Of a DNA stretch of 64,000 nt, positions 23,474 through 34,083 are shown piece after piece (the stretch's first letter is position 1; each line of letters begins with the position of its first letter). The notes below the pieces were generated by a model. The model was given only the letters and a program-made list of their open reading frames with translations, was not told the origin of the DNA and searched no databases. This stretch comes from Catonia carolina. Its lineage: Eukaryota; Arthropoda; Insecta; Hemiptera; Achilidae. A program made the position numbers and the translations under genes. The DNA is taken from the NCBI GenBank assembly GCA_035578175.1, contig JAQMRL010000003.1, positions 107,434,969 to 107,498,968 on the forward strand, written 5' to 3'.

Positions 23474-23722
23474 CATGAGGGTGGTTTGGAAAGTAACATC
23501 TATTTGGCTGTAAATTAAAGAAACTTGCCTAGAGAAAGTATTTTATTATATACATATTAAAACTACAGCTTTTTTGCTATTTTTTAGCATAGTCAACTTT
23601 AAAATTTAAGCATTTGTCATAGTGTTTCACTAATTTTCAAATTTCTTCTTCATAACATTCTGCTGTCTGGGCATGTAGCCAATTTTTCACAACAGTTTGA
23701 AGTTCGTCATCATCATCATCGA
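23474..23722 (-). pseudogene. mariner transposase C-terminal remnant with 3' inverted end
   Basis: The minus-strand frame reads ELQTVVKNWLHAQTAECYEE EI in two parts, a stop, then KLVKHYDKCLNFKVDYAKK and the natural stop. This matches the last ~45 residues of mariner transposases (NWL..Q...FY..GI.KLV.RYDKCLN..GDYVEK). Beyond it lies GAGGGTGGTTTGGAAAGTAA, a plausible terminal inverted repeat. The catalytic core and 5' end are missing. Confidence 0.75.
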
Positions 23723-24119
23723 AGTACTGATTATTCGTTACAGACGAATAATCAAAGCCAAAATACAAAAAATTGAGAACATGCGCTGAAACGTATAAAA
23801 GAAATGAAATGAAGAAAACATTTTGGAAAAAAATGATGGTTGGAGGTGAGGCAAGAGATCTAGGAGGAAATAATAGGCAAAGATGGGAGGAAATGTGAAG
23901 AATGCAGGTATCTGGGAAGTTTGGTAACACAGGAGGGAAATTCCAGGAAGGAGATCTCCAATAGGGTTGCGCAAGCCGGACAAGTGGTACAGGGATTGAA
24001 TTCCTTGCTCTAGTCAAGGAGTATCAGAAATTGCACAAAAGTTTTGATATATTGGACAATGGTTCAAATCATTCTGGTATATCGCACGGAGAGGTAGGAG
24101 ATAACAAGGGATGGATAGA

Positions 24120-24480
24120 TAGAAGATAAATGCAGTGGAGATGGACTACTTATGCAGGAGTTATGCATCTCTAAGATGAAACAAGTCAGAAATGCAGAAA
24201 TGAGAGAGATCATAGCAATACAGAACATGACAGTAGAGGAAATTGAGAAAACTGTCTGGAATGGTTGGGTCATGTATAGTGAAAGGAGAACAAAAGATGA
24301 CCAAAGAAAACAATGAATTGAGATCCCCCAGGGAATAGGAACATGGTAGGCCTCCGGAATCATGGTGTGAGCAACTCTGGTGTGACATGTACACCAGGAA
24401 TGTGAGTGAGAAGGATTGAATGGATATAGAGGGGTGATTTACAGGATGCAAGAAAGTGCGAGAGCTGTAATGCTGAAAAA
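24120..24480 (+). pseudogene. LINE RT C-terminal fragment
   Basis: Decayed frames give AVEMDYLCRSYASLR, then ENNELRSPRE and GRPPESWCEQLWCDMYTRNV followed by SEKD. These fit the LINE C-terminal blocks (A-V-E-M-D-x-x-R-R-S, then G-R-P-x-x-x-W). Multiple stops. Sequence from 23726 to 24120 may belong to the same element but has no firm motif. Confidence 0.55.
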
Positions 24481-24560
24481 ATTGAATAATTAAAGTTGAT
24501 GGACATAAAATTACACAATGAGAAAAAACACTGCCAAAAGAAAGAGATTAATGGTTTTTT

Positions 24561-24720
24561 TCGGCCGCCTCCATATCGTAGCGTAGCATGCTAGCTTACA
24601 AACAGAGGTCCCAGGTTCGATTCCTGGCTAGGGTTTGGAAATTTTCACAAGTTAAAACCCATCATAGTCGTTAATACCGGAGCAGTTGATGCAACTTTAA
24701 ATAAACTAAAAAAAACCAAA
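24561..24720 (+). mobile_element. tRNA-headed SINE
   Basis: Head GCCGCCTCCATATCGTAGCG, B box GGTTCGATTCCTGG, body GGTTTGGAAATTTTCACAAG, end GATGCAACTTTAAATAAACT plus an A-rich tail. Same family as the SINE carried by the family-D MITE. Confidence 0.8.
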
Positions 24721-25014
24721 ACAAAAAACTTCTTTTTTTATTAAAAAGTAAGCAAAACAGGCTCATGTTTACTGTTAGCCACAGCAGGTATGTCTAAGAA
24801 GTCCTACCTCTTTCACCAAATCTATCACCTGATCTTAAGTGGCGAGGCAAATATTCATAAAGTGAGATCTGGCCTCATGTATCTAAAGCTCTTAAGTAAT
24901 TATTATAAAGAAATAGTAAGAGATAATTTTCATGCGATTTAAAGTAATAACTTTGAATAGATTGTCATTATATATTTTGAATGAATTGACAAAAATATTG
25001 TTGAAATGTTTCAG

Positions 25015-25163
25015 GTGAATATATATTAAAAGATGAGCCGATTGATAATGATGTATCTTCGTCTATCCCGGAAGAGGCACCATCTTCTTCGTTAATTGAT
25101 CAGTCTGATTTCTCCCTTGCGGAGGCTCTTGAATTAGTTGGATTGGATGAGGACACCTTTGAG
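25015..25163 (+). CDS. cnc: Internal coding exon of CncC/Nrf-like factor (second half of ETGE; acidic activation segment)
   Basis: The acceptor TTTCAG ends at 25014 and the donor GTATGT starts at 25164. The exon is 149 bases: two bases complete the split glycine codon, followed by 49 codons ending in phase 0. It encodes GEYILKDEPIDND, a serine/proline-rich linker, and then an amphipathic acidic segment DFSLAEALELVGLDEDTFE. The position of this segment shortly after ETGE resembles the short acidic-hydrophobic transactivation motifs that follow Neh2 in Nrf proteins. The exon lies between a SINE (24561-24720) and a family-B repeat (25245-25631), neither of which touches it. All splice phases agree with the neighbouring exons. 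Confidence 0.75.
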
Positions 25164-26798
25164 GTATGTATTGTCACTACATTCTGTACATTAATTTTCA
25201 ACTAATAGATCAACAGTCTCATAAGACACGAATAGAAAAAGATGTTTAGGTCATCAGCCGAAAGGCTGGTTTGAACCTGTAGAGGTTATACTAAGTAAAA
25301 CAAGGAGTGAGGTGGTTTACCATTGCCTTCCTCACTGAGTGAAAAAGACGGTTATCAGCATGCCAGGCCCTCTGAAAAGCACATATTTTTCACTCTGCAA
25401 ATGCCACCTTCATTCACCACAGGGTCTGGCTGTATAATGAAATTCATTACTTTCACAGGAGATGACTCTGATTAGTGTATTTCACACCTCTACCTCTTCT
25501 GTTCTTAAATGATTCTGTCATTTAATTGGCTGACCATGTGATAAGAAACAGAACTATTTAGTTTAACCTTGTAACGAACAGATTAAGTGTTAACAGTTTG
25601 ACACTCCACCTGTCGGTTGTGGGTAGATATAAAAAAGATGTATGCTTTAAATTAAATTCTTCCACATACAAGATGACTGAAATAATACTGAATTATTGTA
25701 GTTTTGTGAGAGGGGCTTCATGGAGTTGAGTTAAATGTTCTATATACGTAATGAAATATTTGTAAGTTAGTTTTTGAAAAGGAAATTGTAAGGATTGACT
25801 AATGGATGCTAGACGATATATTAGTACACAGTAAGCGATCATTTCTGACGTTTGTTAAAAAAAAACGACTGAATGATTAGAGAAATTATTAAGAATCTTT
25901 GCTCAAAAGAAAGTGAAGGTAATGAAATATTGTATCTGAAGATGTTTTTTGAATCATCTACAGCTGTGGTTTTTTTTGTGGCACCTTTACAAAATATGGA
26001 ATTAACCTGTTACTGTTTCACAATATAATACCCATATATTATAAATTAGCTATTAGGTTTAATAAAGTTTTTGTTTTAATAAAATAATTAAATAAAGTTT
26101 AAAAAGTTTTAATAAATTTTTAAATAATTTTTAGTTATTTAGCATTAAGTATTTTTTTAGCTTACGGACTTCTTAATTAGCTACTTTAACAAATTGTTGT
26201 GTTGTGAGCTATTACCGCGGCAGCCTTAGCTGTTGCTTATGACACCCAAAGGTGCTGCGGCACCTTGGTTCCAAACTAGTAATCTACAGTGATACAGAAG
26301 TTTTTAAATGATGTTTGTGTGTTTTACAGTGTTCTAGAAGCATGTTCAGGGAGTAGATACTGTATATATGTTTTGATTAATTTAAGAAAAATCCTCGCAT
26401 ATTCATTTCTTTTGTGTTGTTTTAACTATCTTTTTTTAATTTTATAAAAATGTTCTAGCCAGCTTCTTTTACATGTCCTTTTCTCATAAGGTGAAATTCC
26501 TGTAATTTTTCCTGGTTAAATGTATCTTAAGGTTGAATTTATAAGTATAAATCACTGACTGGAATAATCAACGTTGCTTTTCTCGAATGTATAATTTTTG
26601 TTGTTCTGAATAAACTGTCACATTTTCTGGTTGAATTAAATAAGTATCAGTTATTCTAGAATACTAAAGTGCTTGAATTAAGATAGTAACTATCACAAAA
26701 TAGTTTTGGTGAAAATAATTGCAACTGGATAAATTTGTTTATTAACATTATTTGAAACATTTTGCTACAATGCTTTTCTCTTTAATTTTAATCATTAG
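25164..26798 (+). other. Intron between second and third visible cnc exons (1.6 kb)
   Basis: Phase-0 intron with donor GTATGT and acceptor ATTAG. It holds one complete family-B repeat (25245-25631). The remainder (25641-26798) is AT-rich with no recognisable gene or repeat. Confidence 0.75.
25245..25631 (+). mobile_element. Family-B retroposon-like repeat, copy 1
   Basis: Starts TTTAGGTCATCAGCCGAAAG with a GAAA tetraloop hairpin (CAGCC-GAAA-GGCTG) and the palindrome GGTTTGAACC, continues through CTTCCTCACTGAGTG, ACCACAGGGTCTGGCTGTAT and AATTGGCTGACCATGTGATA to CTCCACCTGTCGG. AAAAAGATG flanks it on both sides (25236-25244; 25632-25640), a 9-bp target duplication. Non-coding. Confidence 0.85.
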
Positions 26799-27062
26799 TT
26801 ACCTGGCGCTGAGGAATCTGAAAAACTCTTATTGGAAAACGACGGAACTGAACAGGAAAATAGCGGAGAACGTCAACGAATCCAAAGTGCAGCAACAAAT
26901 TTTTCCGAGGAGGAGGAGGAAGAAGAGGCGAAGGAGAAGGAAACCGAAGAAGGAGACACTGGTATTGCATCACCGTCTTCTGGCGGTGACGAACTCGAGG
27001 TTTTTGACGATCTGTTGACTGAAATGATCCAAACACCGTCTCAATACCACCGTTCTTTACAA
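26799..27062 (+). CDS. cnc: Internal coding exon of CncC/Nrf-like factor (acidic stretch, possible beta-TrCP-like degron)
   Basis: The acceptor ATCATTAG ends at 26798 and the donor GTAAGA starts at 27063. The exon is 264 bases, exactly 88 codons, phase 0 to phase 0. It encodes LPGAEESEKLLLEND, then a glutamate-rich run (exon residues 37-52), then DTGIASPSSGGDELEVFDD, and ends LLTEMIQTPSQYHRSLQ. DTGIAS fits a relaxed DSGxxS phosphodegron with Thr for Ser; in vertebrate Nrf1/Nrf2 a DSGxS motif in the Neh6 region recruits beta-TrCP. The last 20 residues are a plausible lead into the conserved N-terminal block of shorter Cnc isoforms, expected in the next exon outside the window. The frame stays open into the intron up to 27134, but the donor is a good consensus and intron-like AT-rich sequence follows. 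Antisense open frames here are by-products of codon bias. Confidence 0.75.
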
Positions 27063-27993
27063 GTAAGATTTTATTTTTTATTTTGTTTGCATTGTAGTAT
27101 GATATTTTACTGGCTTTTTTCATTTATTTATTGATGTACTGTTTTTATCGTTTTTCTGGACATAGAACCTTTCCAAAGATTTTTAACTTTATAGTCCTTG
27201 CTTTTTATTTTTACATTGTTAACAATTACAATACTTAATGTAAAATTTTGTTAAATTAAATTAAAATTTAATATTTGTTTGCCTGATTTGTATTTGATTT
27301 ATTCAAAAGTGCTTGGGTACAAGTTTGTCATCCGTAAATTTTGTTTGTTGTAATTATTTACTAAGCTATAGTTGTAAATTCTGTTTTTTAATGTCCAGTG
27401 TAAATTAAATCACCACTTATTCATCTTATCGTAAAATCTAATTGAAGAATTTCTTTAGTACAAATACTACCCAATTAACTTAACCAGTTTAATGGAATCT
27501 GTGTTTGTTTACTTTTACTTTAAAACATATTGATAGCTAAAGTCTCATTGGAATACAGAAGAAAATGTCTCTGATGAATTTTTATTGTTTCATTTGTCCT
27601 GAATTTGATAATAAATTAGACACTAAAATTTTAAATATTCTGATGTACGTTATAATGAGTAGGCTACAGGAGTGCAAGCTATTTTCGTTAAGTTGATTTT
27701 TTGTGTTTTTATTTAAACATTTATAGTGTTTATCTTTGAAAATGTATGAAATAATATTCTTGATTCGTATCAAACAAACTTCAGTTATTTCTGTGTGTAG
27801 TATTTGAGGACACAGCTTATAGCGTTATTGCAATCTGTAGTTTTGTTGACAATCCATCCTGTCATCTGTGATGCTATCTTGTGGTTGTTTGAGAAATTAA
27901 AATGTTGTTACTGAATCATATGAAATAGTGATAGTTTTCCCCAGATACTTTGAATTCTATACATTACTGAATTATTTTATTGTTTCCTCATTT

Positions 27994-28850
27994 TTACTTT
28001 CTCTTGCTTTAGCCTATATGATTGTATAGGGCAGGAAAGTATTGTTTTCATGTTATTTTTTCAAAATCGTTTTCAGGCCTCGTGAACCCAAAAAACATGT
28101 ATTTTTGCGATTGGTGGGTGGGTGCAGGCGTGTGTGTGTGTATGTGTGTGAAAAAAATATCTCAAGAACGGAATATTGTATGAAGTTGAAATTTTGAACT
28201 TAAATTAGGTACCACTAGGAAACTAGACAAACATTTTCCTCAAAATCAGTCAACCGGAAGTAGTAGTAACTAAATATAATATGTAGTAGTAAATATGTGC
28301 AATTTTCTCTAAAACGTCTTGTGATGATTTTATATAAAATTTTCGCATTTACTACATTTTTTATTGTTCTACTAGATAGAGTAAGTGCCATGTCTGCTGA
28401 AATTCTTGGGGCTGTGAACTCATAATAAAAAATATATTTTTGTAAGATTACGACCTTAATATGCATTTTAGGGCAAACATGTTATTAAAGTTGTAGAAAA
28501 TTAAAAAAACCGTGTAATTTCTTGTCAGTTTTTTCTACAAGACTTAGGCTACTTTAGTGTCAATTAGTCATTTTCTGTATTTTGCAACCCAAAATCTGTA
28601 AAAAGGACGGCGTTAGCATGCATTTTACAACAAAAATGTATATAATCAAAGATATAGGAATTACAAAAATATGCAACTTTTATTTCAAGCATTTTCTTCT
28701 TCAGAGGTATTTTCATTTGGCGTCACTCACTTTTGATTAAAATTAGCTTATGTTTTCATATTACATTGTGCACCCTTGAATAAACATAAGTTATATTGTT
28801 CAGTATTTACATTGGCAAGAGAAAATTTTGTGTTTCTCACCAGATTTTTT
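27994..28850 (+). repeat. Family-A repeat, copy 4
   Basis: Full span from TTTACTTTCTCTTGC through GAAAGTATTGTTTTCATG, TCAGTCAACCGGAAG, GCCATGTCTGCTGAAATTC and GCATTTTACAACAAAAATGT to GGCAAGAGAAAATTTTGTG. The outer 13-mers are inverted (ACTTTCTCTTGC / GCAAGAGAAA). Confidence 0.85.
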
Positions 28851-29149
28851 TTGTTTATTCTTTATGACAATATTATTTAGTGAGAACAATATAAATTGTA
28901 TTAATATGTAATTTTTTTTTGTATTATTGTAAATTACATTTGTTTCATAGTTGACAAATGTAAAGCTATTGTAATAAGGTATCGTTATGTGTTCTTCAGT
29001 AGTTCTTTTTATTGTTGTTGTTTCTTGATTTTTGATTAGTTAAAATAGGTACAATGGTTTGAGAGGAGGGGATACAAAATAATATGATACTGTTAGACTG
29101 TGACCTAGTTTATTGATTACCATTCTTAATCGTAATTTTAATACATCGC

Positions 29150-29560
29150 ATTAAACACGGCTAATTTTTATTGTTTAACCCAATGCGATGGTAATTTGTA
29201 ATTGGCTGCAAAAGTAAGGGGTAAAGGCAACATCATTCTATTAAATTAATTATGATTGAGTATGATTATCGGTGATTATTACCGAGGAAAATGGCCGATC
29301 ATTACCGCCTTCATCGTCATCGCTTTTGTCCTCTCCTCTCTGGTAATAATTAGATAATTATTATTGTCTTGTTACGTTTGCACATATGTCCTCGTTCCTC
29401 GTATGGAAACTTGTAGGCTATTGATGTGGCCTTGTCACCCATTCATCAGTTTTATCTCAAGTCCATCTTTATCATCGATTCTTTCTTGAAATTGGTTTTC
29501 TTCTTTGATTTTTATGCGTCATTAGTTTCTACCGATTATTGTTATTAGTCGAGGTGTTAT
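29150..29560. promoter_or_regulatory. Repeat-free island rich in homeobox-core words, candidate enhancer
   Basis: Unlike the surrounding sequence it mixes TAAT-core clusters (AATTAATTATG, GGTAATAATTAGATAATTAT) with GC-bearing blocks (TTACCGAGGAAAATGGCCGA, CATTACCGCCTTCATCGTCA). It matches no repeat family here. Such composition is common in conserved developmental enhancers. No direct evidence. Confidence 0.25.
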
Positions 29561-30636
29561 ATTTCATTCAGTTCCTTCTTTTAATTCAAATTATGATGGT
29601 ATAATTATGTTGTCTTCAATTTTTTTTTAATAAATATCTTTTTATTCTTGTTCGTATAACGTTTATATTTTATCTATTTCTTTTATTTGTTTATACATAT
29701 TACCCCTTCCTTTTCCCTTACATCTATTCTTTTTCTCAAATTATCACATCAGTATTTTTAATTGCGATTTATTTTATGACTATTTGTTATTTGCCATATT
29801 GTATTGTTTGCTTGTTTTTTATTTCTATTGAAAATACTATATTTTTTGTTTGTTTGTCGGCATTTATAAAAATATTACGTAAATATTGTTCTTATTTATT
29901 TATAAATCGTTAATTACAATAGCCTATTTCTAATAAACTTTGATGTTTTTCTAACGTATTATTCTAATTACAATATATTTTGTCATGCCTGTCTTATAAT
30001 TTTTTTTGTTATTTATTTATTTAATTTACCATGAATGTAATATATGATTTTTTTATCAGTACAATTAATTTACTATTGTGTTTAAATAATTTAATTTTAA
30101 TTGAATAATTTGTTCCTGAGATTTAATTAAGATTGTAGAGCTGGGATTTACTCTTATTTTGCTTGTAATATTTCGACTGAAATCCTGTTACCACCAGTGT
30201 AGTTCTTATAAAATATTAGAGGTACATAGATTCAGTGATATTATAAAAATAATCTATATTTAATTTTTAATTTAAAAATTGTTATTTTGTTTACTCATGA
30301 AATATTTTACTATTTACATAGATCAAGGTCAATTTAAAGAATTCCTAAGGATTACAAAAAAAAGTTTAATTCGATTTCCTAGTTAACTTTTCTGTGGCTT
30401 CCTCATCTCCCCTTAAAGCTACCCCATTACTCCACGAAGAAATTCATGCTCTAAGGAAGGAATTTGGTGAACTAGCTTGATGTTAAAGCAAATATAGTAG
30501 AACAGTAAGTTAAAAAACCCTAATGTTATATCCTAAATGTTCAGTTTATTTGACCTATCAGGAAGAGAATTTTATGTAAAAAAGCTTCCAGTTATTAAAA
30601 AAAGATAAAATTTTTAGTCTAAAATTAGGTAATTTT

Positions 30637-30786
30637 TTAGTTTATTTAAAGTCGCATCAACAGCTTGGTTAATAGCAACTACAGTGGGTGTCAACTTGTA
30701 ATAATTTACAGACCCTAGCAGGGAATTGAACTGGTGATCTCTGCATTTTAGGGTAATGTGGAATCAATACACTATAAATGCGGCCC
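30637..30786 (-). mobile_element. tRNA-headed SINE
   Basis: Antisense tail TTTATTTAAAGTCGCATCAA, body ATAGCAACTACAGTGGGTG, B-box complement GGGAATTGAACTGGTGA and head remnant ATGCGGCC. Same family as the family-D passenger SINE. Confidence 0.75.
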
Positions 30787-31225
30787 TTAACTATAATAAT
30801 AATTTTAATAATCTAATTTATTTTACTTAATAAGGGCATTTACCAGAGGAGTTTATGTATCAAAAATTTGTGTATGATTAGTGTACTCATATCTATAACA
30901 TAGTATGGTTTATAGTTAGTGCATTAAAAACATGTGTATCTTAATTCCTGTTTATCCAAATCAAGTTTTGTAAAAAAAATTTGTTTTTGTCTTTAAAAAT
31001 GTTTTGTTGTTAACTTAGCTGGTATTTTCAATTCTTGTGTATACTACTAAGATGTTTGGTGTAATGACACCATGGTTTTGTCGTACCAAAACAAGTGTGG
31101 TCCCATCAACTTCATGTAATTGAGGACTCTATGTATTCTTGATGGTAATCTAGAATTTGATTACAATTAAATAGTATTGTTATTAGGTATCTGAAAGTGT
31201 TCAAAATACTTTGTAGTTGTGTTGT

Positions 31226-31597
31226 TTTTTAGGTCATCAGCTAAAAGGCTGGTTTGAACCTCTAGAGGGTTTATTAAGTAAAACAAGTAGTAAGGTGGTT
31301 TACTTTGCATTCCTCACTGAGTTGAAAAGTATGCTTATCACCATACCAGGCCCTCTGAAAAGCACACATTTTCTACTTTTCAAATGACACCTTTGCTTCA
31401 TTCACCACAGGGTCTGGCTGTAAAATGAAATTAATTATTTTCTGATGAGTGTCTTTTACACCTCTATGTCTTCTGCTCTTAAATGATTCAGTAATTTAAT
31501 TGGCTGACTATACGGTAAGAAACAGAACTATTTTTTGTAGCTCTAGAACTAAAAGATTGAGTGAAAATAATTTTATGCTCCACCTGTCTGTTAAAGG
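31226..31597 (+). mobile_element. Family-B repeat, copy 2
   Basis: Blocks in order: TTAGGTCATCAGCTAAAAGG, TTTGAACCTCTAGAGG, CTCACTGAGTTGAAAAGT, CACAGGGTCTGGCTGTAAAA, AATTGGCTGACTATACGGTA, CTCCACCTGTCTGTTA. The stem-loop is slightly decayed (AGCTAAAAGGCTG). Confidence 0.85.
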
Positions 31598-32519
31598 CTC
31601 ATTTTGTAGTTGTAGTAATATTAAAACTGATTTCCGTACACAAGAAGTTAATAAAATTCATATAATTTTACATCTGTATGAACTTACCTACCGGTTTGAA
31701 TTGATATAAGTAAACTAGCCGGCTTGAGCTGTTAGAATGTAGTGTTTAAGCTGTTTTACTTGCATAACATTTTTTTCCTTATATTAGTTTCTATATTTTA
31801 ACTTAGTCTTAACTTTATGCAAAGTTTTCTTAGAGTAAAGCTATAAAGATTGTTATTTTATTTATAATTACAATACATATACACATTGTGGATTGTGGTT
31901 AAATATTATGAGACAGATGGATAATTTATATTTATAAATGATTGAAATATAGACAGGCAGTTGCAGTAATACGCAATAACTTATATTATTATTGTATATA
32001 ACTTTGTCGTTTTATTATTTTATCTCCTTCCTTTTAAAGTGCGGCTATTTATTGTTAAAATAGTAGTAACTTAAAATTATAATTGTAATAAGTACCACCA
32101 CATTCTGTAGATCTATTACAATATCAGTTGATTGATTGTTCAAAAAGGAATAAATCATCTAATGATAAAATTTATTTTGGAACTATGTAAGTGAGCCCTT
32201 ACACTGTTTTCTGTAAAGAAATATATTTCGCCAATATAATTACTGTATCGTAGCTTAGCTGATAAAAGGACATTGTGTATACTTTAGCTGTTGTAATGGA
32301 TTAGCACTAGTTGTGCTATTGTTAACAGTAGAGCTGTTTATTACAGTACTTGGGAAGTCCTTAATGTTCGAATTTATTTTAGTTATGGTAGTGTACTTTG
32401 TTATTAAAGAAACTAATTAAAAATATTTGCATATAATTTGTAATTAATCTGTAAATAAGTTACTATGTTTCTGTGTTTTCTTTTAATAATCTCACCAGAA
32501 ATTAAAGCACTAGTAGTTC

Positions 32520-32665
32520 AAGTTGAATCAATGACTAGGTCATAAATGACTAACTGCATCGAGTTTAGAAATGGGGAGTTTGAACAAGTAAATGTTTTCC
32601 AAACCTTGGTCAGGAATTAAACCCAGGACCTTCTGCTTTACAGTGCAGCCGCTATCAGTTATCAG
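32520..32665 (-). mobile_element. tRNA-headed SINE, decayed
   Basis: TCAGGAATTAAACCCAGGAC is the antisense of a B-box region, preceded by a body-like segment with AATGACTAGGTCATAAATGA and followed by a head remnant (CAGTGCAGCC). Divergent. Confidence 0.5.
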
Positions 32666-33040
32666 TTGGTGTATTTAAATGAAACCACTGAGAATATTTT
32701 TTGTCTCATATACATACAGTTCTGCTGTGTAATATCTTGGTGATGAATCTTACCAATGCTTTACTTAGATTGTACGTACTGACAGTTTTTACAGAAAAAA
32801 AGCTTGGGATAATTTTTGGTTGGTTTGGGTAGACATTCATTTTGTTGCATATGTAGTTGTGTCAAATATTAGAAGTGTTAATGTTAATGGCAATTTCTGA
32901 TTTATATTCATTAACAATTTGATAAGACAAGATACTTCCATATTCAAGCTGGAACTGAACTCAGAACCTTGAGCACTCTACTAAGCTCCACCAATCCAGA
33001 CACTTTTGATTTAAACCTGTTTTTTTTTTTAACTATTAGA

Positions 33041-33367
33041 AGGTCGCACCGGGTTGGTCTAGAGGTAAAGTTGTCACCGCGAGTCAGCTGTTTGACAGCT
33101 GATTTTCGGAGAGGAAGGTTCCTGGTTCAAATCCTAGTAAAGGTAGTTACTTTTATACAGATTTGAATACTAGACAGTGGTTACCGGTGTACCTTGATGG
33201 TTGGGGTTTAATTAACCATACTCTCCCTAGGAATGGTCGGCCTGGGTCTGTACAAGACTACGCCTCATTTACACCTCATACACATCATTCTCATCTAATT
33301 GGGTCATGGGGTTGCTTATTATTCTGAATTGAACAGATTGCAACGTACACGCATTAGGGATTAGAAA
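33041..33367 (+). mobile_element. Long SINE of a separate family (tRNA head, ~325 bp)
   Basis: Head GGGTTGGTCTAGAGGTAAAG (A box TGGTCTAGAGG) with an extra hairpin GTCAGCTGTTTGACAGCTGA, B box GGTTCAAATCCTAG, then a long unrelated body (TTGAATACTAGACAGTGGTT, ATTGGGTCATGGGGTTGC, GATTGCAACGTACACGCATT). Another copy lies at 63192-63420 and a 3' fragment at 49997-50038. Confidence 0.75.
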
Positions 33368-33399
33368 AGTTGAACTGTTAGAAGAGTTGAATATCTTTG

Positions 33400-33590
33400 T
33401 TAAATTAATGACATGTGGTTGACAAAACAAATTTTAAAACTAAACAACAGCCTTGAGGTGTCGGATAAGTGGTTTAAAGAAGTCAAAAATTATATCTAGA
33501 AAATTGTAATAATTTGAGGAAACATTTTGGACCGACTCAAGTCCAGCCTGCTGATTACTGACTTCAAGGGCTTTCACAAAGAATAATAAT
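33400..33590 (+). pseudogene. LINE C-terminal fragment, first of a parallel pair
   Basis: Frame from 33459 reads VSDKWFKEVKNYI, stop, and further on RLKSSLLITDFKGFHKE. It aligns with the next copy (33735-33995) residue by residue around DKWFK and LITDFKGF. Two in-frame stops. Confidence 0.5.
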
Positions 33591-33604
33591 ACAGAGTAGG
33601 CTAC

Positions 33605-34083
33605 AGTGCAGGCATGAATCCAGAAGAAGGCAAAGAGGGCATTTGCCCCCCTAAAAAGAAAATATATATGTGTGTACAAAGAAAATGAACAATTAGTAAA
33701 AGTAGCCTAAAATTTTACGGACACCTGTATAGAATGGCTGACAACCGGTTGACAAAATAAATTTTTAACACATTAAACAATAGACCTAAGGTGTCGGATA
33801 AATGGTTTAAAAAACTCACAAAGGATATTGAGAAAGTCGGAATAAACGGAGAAAACTTAATGAAACAAACCAAATCCAAGCAACTAATTACAGATTTTAA
33901 GGGTTTCAATGAAAAGCAAAGTCAAAACACCGGGTGGATAGAAGAAAGGAGAGAAACCTACAGCGAGTGCTGAGAATGGAGATGGATAAAGAGCTTCCAG
34001 CACGTCTAAAATTAGTATTCACGCTTTTGTTTACAGTATTTTATTCCCCCCCCCCGAAAAATTCTGGATACGTGCCTGCATTG
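33605..34083. mobile_element. TIR element carrying a LINE fragment
   Basis: Left end GTGCAGGCATGAATCCAGAA (33607 region) followed by a G/C-rich run (CATTTGCCCCCC). Right end CCCCCCCGAAAAATTCTGGA and TACGTGCCTGCA is its complement. About 0.48 kb. The second LINE C-terminal fragment lies inside. Superfamily not assigned. Confidence 0.5.
33735..33995 (+). pseudogene. LINE C-terminal fragment, second of a parallel pair
   Basis: An open frame (33791-33973) reads MSDKWFKKLTKDIEKVGING, then TKSKQLITDFKGFNEK, TGWIEERRETYSEC. The KWFK..x(3)DIEK and W-x-E-E-R-R-x-x-x-S-E order fits the tail of an insect LINE ORF2 seen also at 8965-9425. Stops immediately after. Confidence 0.5.

Larger units (their letters stand above)
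153..25014 (+). other. Long intron between the first and second visible cnc exons (24.9 kb)
   Basis: The donor is GTTAGT at 153 and the acceptor TTTCAG ends at 25014; the intron is phase 1 and splits the glycine codon of ETGE. It carries LINE fragments, tRNA-headed SINEs, a piggyBac-like MITE, a pogo-like MITE, a mariner remnant and three family-A repeats, listed separately. Stretches where I see only unremarkable AT-rich sequence are about 160-1920, 2350-3230, 4262-5990, 7250-8640, 9430-11240, 11980-13000, 15580-15990, 18560-19780, 20350-21680 and 22580-23470. Confidence 0.75.

Noticed and set aside
23637..24017. 126-codon antisense frame as a novel protein
   Set aside because: Its last part is the mariner C-terminus and the rest is antisense to a decayed LINE-like region.
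26788..27123. Antisense 111-codon frame opposite the third cnc exon
   Set aside because: It is the shadow of the acidic exon (Glu codons read as Leu/Ser/Pro-rich antisense); the sense splice sites and phase fit are far better.
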